Position numbers and translations under genes: made by a program. The notes under the pieces were generated by a model. That model was not told the origin of the DNA and ran no database searches. It saw only the letters and a list, made by a program, of their open reading frames with translations. This document shows positions 51,350 to 62,430 of a stretch of DNA of 64,000 bases, in pieces. Positions within the stretch are counted from its first letter, which is position 1, and every line of letters starts with the position of its first letter. The DNA is from Hymenolepis diminuta (Eukaryota; Platyhelminthes; Cestoda; Cyclophyllidea; Hymenolepididae), in assembly GCA_900708905.1 (NCBI GenBank), contig CAADRB010000009.1, positions 879,435 through 943,434 on the forward strand. The letters are read 5' to 3'.

Positions 51350-52555
51350 ATGGGAGGTCAATCATTCTGAAGTAGAGTTGTTTCGGAGGGCACCACAAAA
51401 AGCACCCCGAATTCTGAAGTGAATGTGAGGTCAGGTAATTTGCCAATCCCTAAAAAAGAGTAAATATTTTACGAAGGACGGAATTCCTGGGTTGGAGTAG
51501 ATTTAATGATTTTCCATTCAATCAGACAGTCTTGTAATAATTAAGCAAAACGTCATCATACAGCAACTTTGGATACTTCCTCATTTCTAACTTCTGCTCA
51601 TCCAGTGAAATTTTAAAAAGAAATCAAGAATAGTTGGGTTGTTAAAAGCTCCCGATGACTCTATAATTGCTGTCAAAGAACGAAAAAATGTACTGGAAAA
51701 TGCCTTTTAAAAATCACCAATTTTCAATGTTCATTAATGCGTACCCAACAACGGAGTAACCTGATAATGGGAGATGGGAGCTAAAAGAAATTGAATTTCT
51801 CACCAAAGCGGCTCCAAGATGATACTCTTCTAACCAAAATTATTTTTGCAACACACTTTTTAAAATGGGTTTGAAAATTATAATTTGTGCTGTACGACCC
51901 TCTGTCGTATAGAAAAACATATTCATTTAAATGAGATTCGTCAACAAGTGCACCAATTTACGCAACCTACCAAACACGTTCCTTTTAAGACATGTTCTGA
52001 AGTCCATAAATAGTGCGGATCTCTAATTAACTAACACTAATTTGTATTTAGCCAAACACCGCATGGTCTTTCATGATATTGAATAAAACTGTTCAGAAGC
52101 TGCCGATTAGGAATAAAAAATTAGCTCATTTACTTCTCTTCTAACCCTCAGGGCGAAACACTTTGACAAACCAAGATAGTAGCAAAGACAGATTTAAAAA
52201 AAATCTACTTGTAAGCAAGTGGAAGGAGGAGGAGTGAGTCAGCGATGATATAAAATGGAGCAAGGTAAGCAGTAAGTAAGTAATTAGAGTGAATTAAATA
52301 TCCATTTCAGATGACTAGGTCAATGCGGAATTTCCCAAACCATGATATACCACGTTTGTTGTCATATACTGCTGTATAATTTATATACTGAAGTATAATT
52401 TTCTAATTTCATAAATGGCGAAATTTCATGACTTCTGTATTTCATTTTCAAAGGCACCATTGCATTTAAACAAATTTTAAAGCACTCCAGTAGGTTTGAA
52501 TTTGACATCATTGGCCGCTTGCTATTTACAAGGTAGCAATATGGCAAAAGCCACT

Positions 52556-53002
52556 ATGCATCGATGAATAATCCTTCTACTTCTTGTCTTGTTACTCATC
52601 GTGACCACAACCACTCTCTCCTTTTTAATAATTAATTACGAATAAGTAGAGATTCGAGCCATTAAGTGAGATTTTTGACTTTATCACTGCATCTTGAAGG
52701 GGGACGGAGAATTGGGTGTAATAATTATAATATGACATTTGGAAGCTTCTTTGAAAACGTCCATCGGTATTCAGTACGGTGAAAGAATCATGATATGATT
52801 TAAAGCCATAACGACCCAATTAGTTCCTTCATTTAAAACGCTAGGAATTCGTTGAGAATTCATTAGTAGATATATCCGACGTACCAGTACTTTTTGAAGG
52901 AAGTATATTCCTCGCACACAATGTTTCCATAACTACTAAGAATTATCTGCATTAAACTTTGATGGGAGGGAAAAGCATCCCAGTCGCACAGCTTGAGAGC
53001 AG
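52556..53002 (+). pseudogene. cathepsin exon 1 relic (anchor, prodomain, pre-catalytic segment)
   Basis: Begins with ATG-CAT as the intact gene does; codon 4 is TGA. A run of Leu/Ile/Val/Thr ending FLIINYE matches FVIINYE of the intact anchor, then TAA. After an indel, CNNYNMTFGSFFENVHRY aligns with CKKYNITFDSDAENIYRH, followed by KNHDMI for KNYEMI and SHN for RHN, with two more stops. The end reads FDGREKHPSRTA, stop, EQ against FDWRNKFPSITARDQ. The segment is 447 bases against 477. The donor corresponding to CAG|GTACTT is CAG|ATACTT, so the splice site is dead. Confidence 0.88.
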
Positions 53003-55427
53003 ATACTTACGTATTCATTTTTAAATCCACTTATTTTATTGCATTTGTCTAGTTGATCTGTATTATTAAAAAGCTTTGCTATATTAAATTAAACTATTTG
53101 GGTATTTGATCAAGTTGGGTAATTGAAATATCTCGATATATCCAGTCTATTTTCATCCTTTGGTATTGCATATCTAAATGATCACATATGGGAATAACTG
53201 GTTTTTAACTGCTTTACAAAAGCAACTGAAATGGGTCAATCGTAAGTTTTAGAAAATTTGGTTTTTTGGATTCGAGTAATGTAATACTGACTTCAAGTTC
53301 GAAGATTCAAGTTTCATGATCCATCAGGTGGATTTCTAAGCAAATTCTTGTTCGCGACATCCAGTGCTCATTGACTGGCTAATCTATTTTGGTAACCGGG
53401 CTTGTCAGTTCATTTTTTTCCCCTAATGGTTTAGAGAGTAGAATGATATTACTTAATACAAAGCAGTTTGCATGATCGTAACATGGTAGACTTGACATGG
53501 ATCATATTAGCGCTATCTGCAATGACAAAAATTCTGTCCACTTGAAAGTATTAATCTAAATATGATGGACTTCTTCCTGTCTGGAAATATAATCTACTCG
53601 ATTGTAGCTTTGATCACTATTCAGTGTAATTCAGTTTTCCGGATTTGGGGCAGATATGCCATATGGAAGAATTTTTAATTCTGATGAATTATAAACTCAT
53701 TAGCTTAAAATAACTAAACATAAGGGTTTCAAGATGTTATTATCTAAATCTTAAAAAAATATTTGCACACCTTACACTTCCAAGGTTAAAAATTACATTT
53801 CATAGTTAATGGGATGTAAACTAATCTTGCATTCACTAAATAGACTAAGTTTTTCTCATCATATCTAACTTCTGGATCCCACAAGACGTTAATTAATATA
53901 AACAACTATTTTAATGCAAAAATGTACTTTATGTCAAATGTCCGCATTTTGAAAGGCTGACTGTTAATGTATTTCACCTTTGTTTCACCCTTCTGGAAAA
54001 ATGTGCTGGAAGGAAGAAAAAATTATGCTTAATCTTCTTTTATATAAATATATAACGCTCGAAACCACGCCTCTTATTAGTAAAGAGATTATTTTAAGTA
54101 AACAATTATCGAAGTGCGACATGATAATTTGCGCACAATAAATTGAAGTAGTCACTGATCGAACACTTTCAGTAAGATACTTTCATATGATATTCGGAGT
54201 AGATATTGGGAACTGAAAAATGACATTATGATCGGGCAGTGGAGACTGTTAGTAAGGGGTCTATATAAAATAAAGAAAAGAGATTCTGCTTCTTTAGATA
54301 AAACTTTTGAAACCTAAAGTCTTTCAAAGTATACTAGAGGAGAGATAAGAAAAGGCATACGAGATACATATCGCATTGTTTTATATCAATAAACTGCTTT
54401 TCCAGAATACAAAATATGATAATTCATAACTTACTCAAGAGTTTACAACACTCAGGGATGAAATCGTTAATCTAACCCGCCGAGAAACTCCAATTCTGTC
54501 ATTCTCTCTGTTAGACTTAACTAGTAAGGTTAGCCGTTCCGAGCACTGGGCAGAAGTCACGAGATCTATGCCACCAGTGCGAAGACAGTGGTGTGTGACC
54601 AACCTCCATGGTTAAGTATGGTCAAAAAGAGAAGTTGTAGAACGTGAGTCCCTTGCAAGAGAGAATACAGGATACCTCCAATATACTACGGTTAAGTGTT
54701 ATAAACGTGTAGCGGTATCACTGACATCAGATCGGCTTTTAGCTTTCTTCACAAGTGAAATTTTTGCTCTCTGAATAGTACTTATGTAATTTCATGCTAC
54801 CTGTTAAATCTTGTTTAAAAGATATTGATTACTTCTGAATTTAAACCTGCTATCAAAACTGCCCGCATGAAACCACTACCTTATCCGACTATTCGACTTT
54901 TTAGGTAAATAGATATCATACGGTCGCATTAATCTCTACAGTCTTTTGACTCCTGATTGAGGATTTATTGTTTAACGTAAATGAAAAGTTCTGTATATCA
55001 TTAAAATAGATGACGTTGACGTTAGGGTCACCAAATATAGAAAATAAATCACAAAGACAACAAACCTTTTAAAAGGTTTAGTATCAAAATGTAACGAAAT
55101 ACTTTTTTGATCGTTCAAATGTTTGATCTCTGGTTATTAGTGGCACTACTAATAGGGTTGAGACGTTTCTTTTTCAACTTTGTATCTGATAATTATACCT
55201 AAAGCTTTTACGGGTAACCAAATAGTAGCAGCTAGTCCGTTATATTGATGTGTTTTATTTACTGCAAAAATATAGAATTCTTGCGGTATTTCACTTTAGT
55301 CGCCATTTGGAAGTGCACGTGAGAAGAGAGCGATGTGAGAATATCACCACAGAATCTCATAGATTGTGTTCAAGACAGCTTTGATGCGACAGCGATTTCC
55401 TTTAAGAAACCTTCTCTTACGAAAAAA

Positions 55428-55444
55428 CAGGGGTATCACCCCTG
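55428..55444. repeat. short GC-rich hairpin
   Basis: CAGGGGT-ATC-ACCCCTG: a perfect 7-base stem with a 3-base loop, notable in AT-rich surroundings. No associated gene. Confidence 0.6.
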
Positions 55445-55608
55445 GAAAGGCCTGTCCTTGTAAAATTAGAGTGAGCTAATTATTTTTTATTTTTAAAGTT
55501 CATCTTGAGTGAAATCATTTGAGATCTGCTATGTCAACTTCATAAAAACGCGTGAAATTCATTTTTTCATTTTTTTAATTATTAAGAATAAAACTGTATC
55601 AGTTACAA

Positions 55609-55745
55609 GTCACGATTCATGCCAACTACTATTTATGCAAAACCAAAGATTGAAGTGGCACAACCACACAATTTATGAAATTGGAAATTCGGGTTATGCA
55701 ATCAAACGAATGCAAACTGATTCTTCTGAGAACGTAGATTTTTAA
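55609..55745 (+). pseudogene. possible cathepsin exon 2 remnant
   Basis: An open stretch here contains SCQLL, then RLKWHN and finally GYAIKRMQTDSSENVDF. These can be lined up with SCGAC, VLEWHW and YYAQKQGVASEEDYPY of exon 2, with the middle (the LVDC and GCSGG region) missing. The order fits (between the exon 1 and exon 3 relics), but identity is low. The equal spacing of the other two relics would predict exon 2 near 54.3 kb, where nothing clear was seen. Chance similarity is a real alternative. Confidence 0.28.
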
Positions 55746-57079
55746 TATGCAAAAAAATATAAACCTTTACTTTTGAGAACCAATAATTGCAACTCCCATA
55801 CAGACGCCTATGTAGTTGGGAGAGAATACTGTTAAATGCTCCAATATTTAAGGCGATAACAATCGAAGTCTCCTTCCTCTTTAAATATAATATTGAACCC
55901 CATCCAAATCATATTGTTTATGTGACCTTTTTACTTATCTGGAGTATTATTATATTCATGTCATATGTTTATAAGGAAAGAAACTGTGCACTTTAAGGAG
56001 GAGGAGGTTGGTATTTTCTCCAAAATTGGGTCGAATAATGCTATTGGTGAGGGCTATAAATATTACTCAATATTAAAGAAGAACAGTCTAATCAATCTCA
56101 AAAGGCCTCGTCCAAAGTAATAGATGGATGATTGAAAATGAAGATCACAGTTGGTGGCTTGCAAAGCAAAATTATCATAGTTCGACCGAATTTAGAATTC
56201 ATTAAGTTAACGAAATCATGTTGAAAGGTATTTGCCTTCTTGTACATTCTTACAATATTCTGGTCTGGCTGACTGGAAAAAAATAATGTATTTGCTCGTA
56301 GATCACAATTAGAGTATCTGTTTGGCAATTGAATAATTGGACTTTTGATATGCATTAATGTATAGGATTAAATATTTTTCCCACGACAAAGGAAAATATT
56401 TACAATCAGTGATTCTCCTGTATTTCCACGATGTGTGACCGAATTTCGGGTCAAACTTTTGTAGTTATAGATAACAACAATAATCTTTTACCATGTTGCC
56501 ATATTTATCAAGTTTTTTTTCATAATTAGATTATTCCGTCAAGGTTCAATTTTAAATTCTCTAATATATGAAACTCGCAACTTAAGCTTTCTAATAATGG
56601 ATTTCTGTCTCAAATTTAAACAACCTTTAATCAAAATAATTTCAGGTGGAGACATTGTTTTTCTATAAAAACTATCCATGAAATGGCGATCGTTTAACTC
56701 AACTTTCATTTCTTATTATTAGCCTTACATTTTAATTAAGTTGGTAACTAATAATTTTTACAAAATTCTTTACTTTAAATTAATTTAAGGCACAAATTAT
56801 ACAGAGCATGTGCAAAGTTGAATCTCAAACATGTCCCGTGACCTCATGTAAGTACGTTTTCCTGATGGAACACAAGTATCCTCCATTGAACAAGAAATAG
56901 GCCTTGAAAGTATGTCGTCTCACTCTCACTTGTTCTTTGGGGTCCATCAGAATAGAAGCTTGGTTCAACTAGCAGCTTCTCATTTCACTCAAAACAGGGA
57001 TGCTTGCCCATGGGTTTTGAGGAGTGAGGTCGCTTTTTGCGGGCTAGATTATCACAATATTTGCCTATTTTGATCTTAA

Positions 57080-57240
57080 GTAATTCAGTGTAACAATAAG
57101 ACTAAGAAGGTAGCAGTTAAAATTCTGAGATATGAATCTCATAACCCATTAAGCGAATACGCTTTGGCCTGGGTTCTTCGAAGAATTAGATTAATCATTA
57201 TCGCATTCGATTCTCCTTGTACGGAGCTCCAAAATCATGC
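57080..57240 (+). pseudogene. cathepsin exon 3 relic, still open
   Basis: Reads VIQC at the start against VTQC, KILRYES against KIKGYTS, then YALAWVLRRIRLIIIAFD against NALACAVQRIGPIAIAFD, and ends ELQNH against ALQHY. The alignment is ungapped over 53 codons with 20 identities and no stop, and the length (161 bases) equals the intact exon. The preceding bases are CTTAA instead of CTCCAG and the following ones CTAAGT instead of GTAAGT, so neither splice site is usable. Confidence 0.88.
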
Positions 57241-58294
57241 CTAAGTTGAAGCTGTCAAATAGTGCCCAAGACAATCATTACCTTGGATTGTACTTCCAAT
57301 AATGTACACTTCTTTTTATCTTATCTGGAATTGTTTTGGTGAATATATAATTTACTTCTTTTATGACCGTCTGACTGAAACAATTAAATGAACAACAACG
57401 ACAATAAGAAAGTGAATTTTGTCATCTGCTTTGGTCTTGGGCTTAATAAAAACCTTAATTTTAACGGGCAAATTTCACACCAAAATAACGGAAGTATAAT
57501 TGATGGCAAAATTCTTCAAATGCCATAGTACATTCCCGACGTTAACTTTTTCCATTAAGTGATCATTAATTTGCTGCACTTTCCAAGCCATTGCATAGTG
57601 AGCTTTTCTCTGATCTGTCTATGACACCTTCTCCCTCTTAAGCTGCTTGTAGTTTTGGTCTAGTTGAATAAATTTAGCTTATTTATTGAATTTCGGTTCT
57701 TATATTAGCTTTATAATCATGAGAAAGCAAAATGAATTTTCTCTGAATGTAATAATTAAAAAATCTCAATAACAGCTTTAAGGGAAGTGGACCGAATATT
57801 GATAGTGTGACTTAATAAATGGATTAAATTCACTCTCGGTAAGTGGAGCTGAATGATTTCCGGTGACTTAATGGGATTTGAGCTTAGAACTAAACTAAAT
57901 TTTAAACTAAATGACAAACAATATACAGATGCCGACATTGGAGAACTCAAGCTATAGTTGTGTTAGCACAGCGATCACAAACGCATTACCGACGCCTTCT
58001 TGAATTATTACTTTTAATTCTACTAAATATAGTGAATATAACAATTAAGTAGATATCTTAGTGAATTTCAGTTCCAGAAAAGCAGAGATTGGATTATTTT
58101 TATTGAGCCGCGTCTTCAGTCCGGCTTAAATTGTCTTAAAATGTTGAAAAAACGATATTTTGATCTTTTACCTATTTCAGCTGCATCAGCTCTGACATAA
58201 GCTGCCGAATATTATGCTACATCATTTTGCCTTTCAAACCATTAAAAGAAAAATAGAATAAAATTTCCAAGACTGAGCGATCATTATGATTTGA

Positions 58295-58545
58295 AAACCG
58301 TTGAATTCCCTCAATAATCTGTGGAAGGATTTATAGGGTTTGAAGTTGGGAACATTATGCAACCCGAAATCGAAAATCTAGGGAAGTAAAACTTTTTCAT
58401 ACCTTGACTTTATTCTCAATGACTTACTTGCCCACTCCCTTTTATCGTTTATCAGACTTACCGTTGACCGATTTAAATTGTTTCGTAAAATTATAAATTC
58501 TGTTTTTACGCATTTCTATTGATAATAATAACCGCTGTCCCTATT
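58295..58545 (+). repeat. dispersed repeat family A, 3' part
   Basis: TTTGAAGTTGGGAACATTATGCAACCC and CACTCCCTTTTATCGTTTATCAGACTTACC, ending with TTGATAATAATAACC. The same order appears at 1470-1640 and 5065-5250. Confidence 0.45.
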
Positions 58546-58944
58546 ACCTTTATAGTTGAACTAATTTCTTTTCGTTATTTAAGTAAAATAATATTTAATT
58601 CAACTTATGAGAGTGACCTTTTTTGCCGATTTTATTTGGCCTGGTCGTATTTGCAGCAAATGCAAACCTTAAAGAAGCTAAGTATCCGGTAATTACGTAA
58701 GAACCGGGGATTTAATCATTTCGACAGGCCAAATATCACAATAAACTATATTCAACTATGTCCTTCAGATGAATAGCGTAAATTAATTGACAACTAATAT
58801 TGAGATAATTAGGAACATAGCAAAATGCAAAAATAACTTTTCTTTAAAAAATATTAAATAAAATATTTTTAAATTAATATAATATTTCCTCAACAAATTC
58901 ATATACACAATTTTATAGTTAAGATGATTTATGATCTAATCGCC

Positions 58945-59225
58945 ATGAGTGAACACAACTTAGAGGGCTTTGTTAACTTAAAAATTTTACTATATCTTCC
59001 CTACTGTTGAAACTTTATGCTGATGAAGTGCATGTAAAAACGTTTTGCCCACTGAAACACTGAAGCATAAACAAAAAGAAGCGACAAGACAGACTTCTAC
59101 TGGTTGAAAATGCGGTCAATAAGTACTGAAAATCGTAGACAAGCACTTGCTGTAATCCAGAGAATGAATCAAATTTAAACTTGGGAACGCGGACTACCCA
59201 TTAAGCGAGTATTGTATAAACCTAG
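58945..59225 (+). repeat. dispersed repeat family A, copy
   Basis: ATGAGTGAACACAACTTAGAGGGCTTTGTTAACTTAAA, GAAGCGACAAGACAGACTTCT, GTCAATAAGTACTGAAAATCGTAGACAAGCACTTGCTGTAATCCAGAGA and TTTAAACTTGGGAACGCGGACTACCCATTAAGCGAGTATTG follow the order of the 42572 and 4880 copies. Confidence 0.6.
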
Positions 59226-61559
59226 TCCAGTAACAATAGTTATATATCGTAAATTTATTACGCATAAATGAAGCCTTTAAGGTTTTAATTACTATAAAAG
59301 TTGATAAGTGTGCCCTATTTCACATTCAAAAATTACTGACGATTTCGGCAATCATTTGGTCTTGCCACATAAGCTTAACATATCATTTGCAAATAAGATC
59401 AGCATTATTGAAGATATTCTATTTGTTATTTATGTAACATGCGACAAAACAAATGTGTTTTGCATTTTGTTCGCCAAATTGTGTCCGAAGATGGAAAGCA
59501 GCAAAAAGGTCAATACTTGAAAGAAACGGGTCAAGTATTAGCATATATTGATGGTTACCTTCATTTTGAAATTAAATATTGTGCATTGCTACATTTCTTA
59601 CGAGAAGGAATGATCCATGTGCCTTGTTTAAATGTTTTACAGTTGCGCCTATCGCAAAATTCAGATAGATTACCATTTAATTAAACTGGCTGTTATGTCT
59701 GCCACCACGAATCAGGTATGTGTTTTTTTATGTGAAACTGACGAAGAGTATTAACATAATGGAGCCCATTTGCGTTAACAGGGATTACATCATTATTTGT
59801 TATTAGACAATTCGTATTTAATTTTATTTAAGTGGCAAGTTTGTCATGACATTTCCTACTGATGTAGAAGTTGAATATGAGGCAGAAGGTTAACGTGACT
59901 GGTATGAAGGATATGCATGCCATATGCACATTTGGGTGAAGTAATTCTGTATTTTTTCTCCATTATATTCTACCTCTGATTTCATGATTTTTACGCACAA
60001 CTTTTGTCCTATCCGGACCCTTACAAGATTTTTTTGGATTGGCTACTTATAAATTGTTAGTAAAATTCGTAATTCATTATTGGATAGTGTACCGCCTGTT
60101 TTATTTATGACCGTACACTGCGATGCAAAAATAAACAAAGAAAAATTTGTCATAAAATACAACCTGATTTAAAAGCATATGAAGATTCTTGAATATGAGT
60201 GTAATAAGATGATATTGATCTAAATTTAGTTTATTTCGGTGGCTGCAAGTTTCACTATTTAACACCTTACCAAACGATTTCCTCACACACTTAACAACTT
60301 TAAATACTCTGATTGAGTGTTGGAAACACTGTATAACTTATGGCCTTTGGAAGAAAGACAGGTAAATATAAATTACTCCATCTTTCATTTAAACAGGAAA
60401 AGACGATGGAATAATAATGCCCTTAGTGCTGTATTTATTCGTAAAAAATGTTGATACCTGTTAGGAAAGAAAAAAGGTATATTGCAACCGAAGTTTTGGA
60501 AAGAGCTTTTAAGCAAATTCATAGCAATATTTTTAAGTTTGGGACAAAAAGGACCATTTCACTTTGTTTGCGAAATTTGCAACCATTTCGGCTCAATGAC
60601 GCATATTAATGAAAATGCATCTTTCAATACCTCGTAATCTTTTTGTAAATCCTTATAAAGTAATTTAGCATCAGATTATTCAGTGGATAACACAAAATTT
60701 TCATTTCATTTATCTACAACTCAAAAATATATTAAATGAAACAAGAAAAATATTATAAGATGCATTACGAGGTGACTCTTGGGGCTATTACTGTTTTAGA
60801 AAACATATTTTGAGACTATATAGTTGAAAAGTTCCCTAATTTACCGTAAAGTTGAAAGAATATAATAAGATACACTTTATTATCAAATCAGTATTAATTC
60901 TAACTATTCTGAAAAAAATAATTGTGAGTAACTTGATTGTAAGAGTAAATACTTAACACTATCAACGCTGCAGAACAAACACAAATAAATTGAATTGAAA
61001 ATTAATTGATTAATACTATTATATACGATTTCAGTTAAAAATTCCTATTAGGGAATTCAAGCTTATTTTATAAAATAATATTTATTATAAAATTCCATGA
61101 AACTGACTTCATCAAATCTCATATATTTATAATTAATTCGCTTATTGTGTAATTTAATTGATTTCTATCCTTCAACAATTCATTCACTAAACTCCAATGC
61201 CCGTCTCGAATTTTGATATAACCACTGCGTGTTTTTTCAGTATTTACTCCCAGATATTGTCAGCATACGCAAGTATTACGTCATATCAAAGATGGATTTG
61301 CTTTTCATTGATAAAGTTCATTTTTTTCCAATTACTTTGTAAGATGCACCAAAATTTTGACAATTTATATATTATCCATATTGTTATTTTTATTCCATAT
61401 CGTTATGATATTAAATAAATCGAAGTTTTTGTTACTAACTCTTTATTCAGGAAGAAAAAGATCTTTTAAACATTTCAGTTAAGTTTCTAACTTTTGCAAG
61501 ATAAATATGCATATTTCATTAGTCCGCATTAATAATATTTATATTTACTTACTCAACAA

Positions 61560-62430
61560 GATCCTTTCAGGTGGTATCGGTGTAAACAGTGCTGAAAGGT
61601 TGGACATAAAGAAGGCTGTTTCTGACAAGGACGAAATATGCAAACTCTTCATACAAAGAACCACAATCGTAAACCTAAACCCTTGTCTACTTTTCATATC
61701 GACACCACTCAAGACCGTAAATATGTAAATCTACAGATCAGTGGGAATCAGGTTCACCAACAACTAGACACCGATTCAGATATGACCATAATCTCAAGGA
61801 ACAGGGTCATTCAAAACTAAAATCTGTTTCCCTATCTGCACTCAGTACCAGCTGCAGGTCTGTCAAACGAACGGGGAAACTAAGCTGTAACGTATCCAGT
61901 CGGGACATTATTATCTCAACAACACCTTAGGTAGCAGACTCTCAAATTAATCTTTTGGTCTTGACGGATTTGGTCATCCTGGTCTTTAAGACCTATCCAT
62001 AAATGCCATATGTAATCGCATGCATTCTGCTACATCTATCAATTTATTCACACATAAATGACGGTCCAGCGTATCCACGAGGTTAGTCAATAAGGTATGA
62101 TTGCTATGTAATTATAGTAAGGCAGCAAAAAATTGGTGCTAAATGCAACTTTTTGCCTTAAGCAGCCTGTTCCATTAGCAATTTATGCATCTAGTACATA
62201 GAGACACTCTAAAATCTGCTTCTTTATCAGATGGGCTGCACCTATTATTTTTGCTGTTCTTTGAAAAATAAAGATAACTATCCAATTATGCACGGACTAT
62301 TCCACCGGGCTAACTGACGCATTGGAACCTAATTGTTATTCACTGACATTGTTTTGATATTTAATGATCTTCGTTTCTAAGGAATCCTCGGTCTAACCCT
62401 CGTTATTCACAGGAGAGTCTTTGATACAGA
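61560..62430 (+). mobile_element. Ty3/gypsy (mag-like) retrotransposon relic: gag zinc knuckle, protease, reverse transcriptase start
   Basis: A CCHC-like knuckle C-K-Q-C-stop-K-V-G-H-K-E-G-C occupies 61581-61619. About 145 bases on, YVNLQISGNQVHQQLDTDSD (aspartic protease motif at 61767-61781) and TIIS follow. NLLVLTDLVIL (near 61950) resembles the family NLLGLDWI block in another frame. From 62124 KKLVLNATFCLKQPVPLAIYA matches the polymerase entry block, then WAAPII (62232) and CTDYSTGLTDALEPNCYSL (62289-62341). Stops and indels interrupt it, yet the knuckle, protease, KQPVP, WAAP and CTDYSTG blocks all share one frame. Further weak reverse-transcriptase similarity (LVIHRRVFD) reaches about 62430. 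No integrase or LTR was identified, so this is a truncated dead copy. Confidence 0.82.

Larger units (their letters stand above)
49046..52555. other. gene-free stretch between LINE-like fragment and cathepsin relic
   Basis: Contains repeat B copy 2 and a family A head. The open frame at 50242-50472 has no family signature. The 100 bases before the relic exon show weak similarity to the flank upstream of the intact gene (TTTGA..TCATTGG...CTTGCT against TTTGATTGG..CGGTGCT). Confidence 0.4.
52556..57240 (+). pseudogene. decayed tandem paralogue of the cathepsin L-like gene
   Basis: Two segments align convincingly with exons 1 and 3 of the gene at 38407, in the same order and strand. Exon 1 lies 14,149 and exon 3 lies 14,159 bases downstream of its counterpart. 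Exon 1 has in-frame stops and indels; exon 3 is open. Three splice sites that can be compared are mutated (exon 1 donor GT to AT, exon 3 acceptor AG to AA, exon 3 donor GT to CT). No segment with the catalytic His or Asn was found downstream, so exon 4 is lost or beyond recognition. The most economical reading is a duplicated protease gene that lost function long ago, since exon 3 retains only about 38 percent amino-acid identity. It could instead descend from a second, different cathepsin gene of the same cluster. Confidence 0.85.
57241..61559. other. gene-free stretch downstream of the cathepsin relic
   Basis: Holds family A copies (58295, 58945). It was searched by eye for an exon 4 relic (HAMVLVGFG, NSFSQNWG equivalents) without a convincing hit. 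Overlapping open frames at 59308-59684 lack any recognisable motif. Confidence 0.4.

Noticed and set aside
56010..56060. TTCTCCAAAATTGGGTCGAATAATGC resembling the exon 4 segment around NSFSQNWGENG
   Set aside because: The match is about 25 bases, lies upstream of the exon 3 relic, and has no support on either side.
57485..57545. Possible exon 4 relic (GSIIDGKI... NAIV against SGIYDGND... NHAMV)
   Set aside because: Only a few residues match, and no equivalent of NSFSQNWG or the C-terminal block follows; the distance from exon 3 is also far shorter than in the intact gene.
58160..58235. Sequence TTATGCTACATCATTTTG resembling the bases upstream of cathepsin exon 2
   Set aside because: An isolated 18-base match in AT-rich DNA, out of order relative to the relic exons.
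59308..59684. Overlapping open frames suggesting a short gene
   Set aside because: Different frames, no shared motif, and no start or splice context that joins them.
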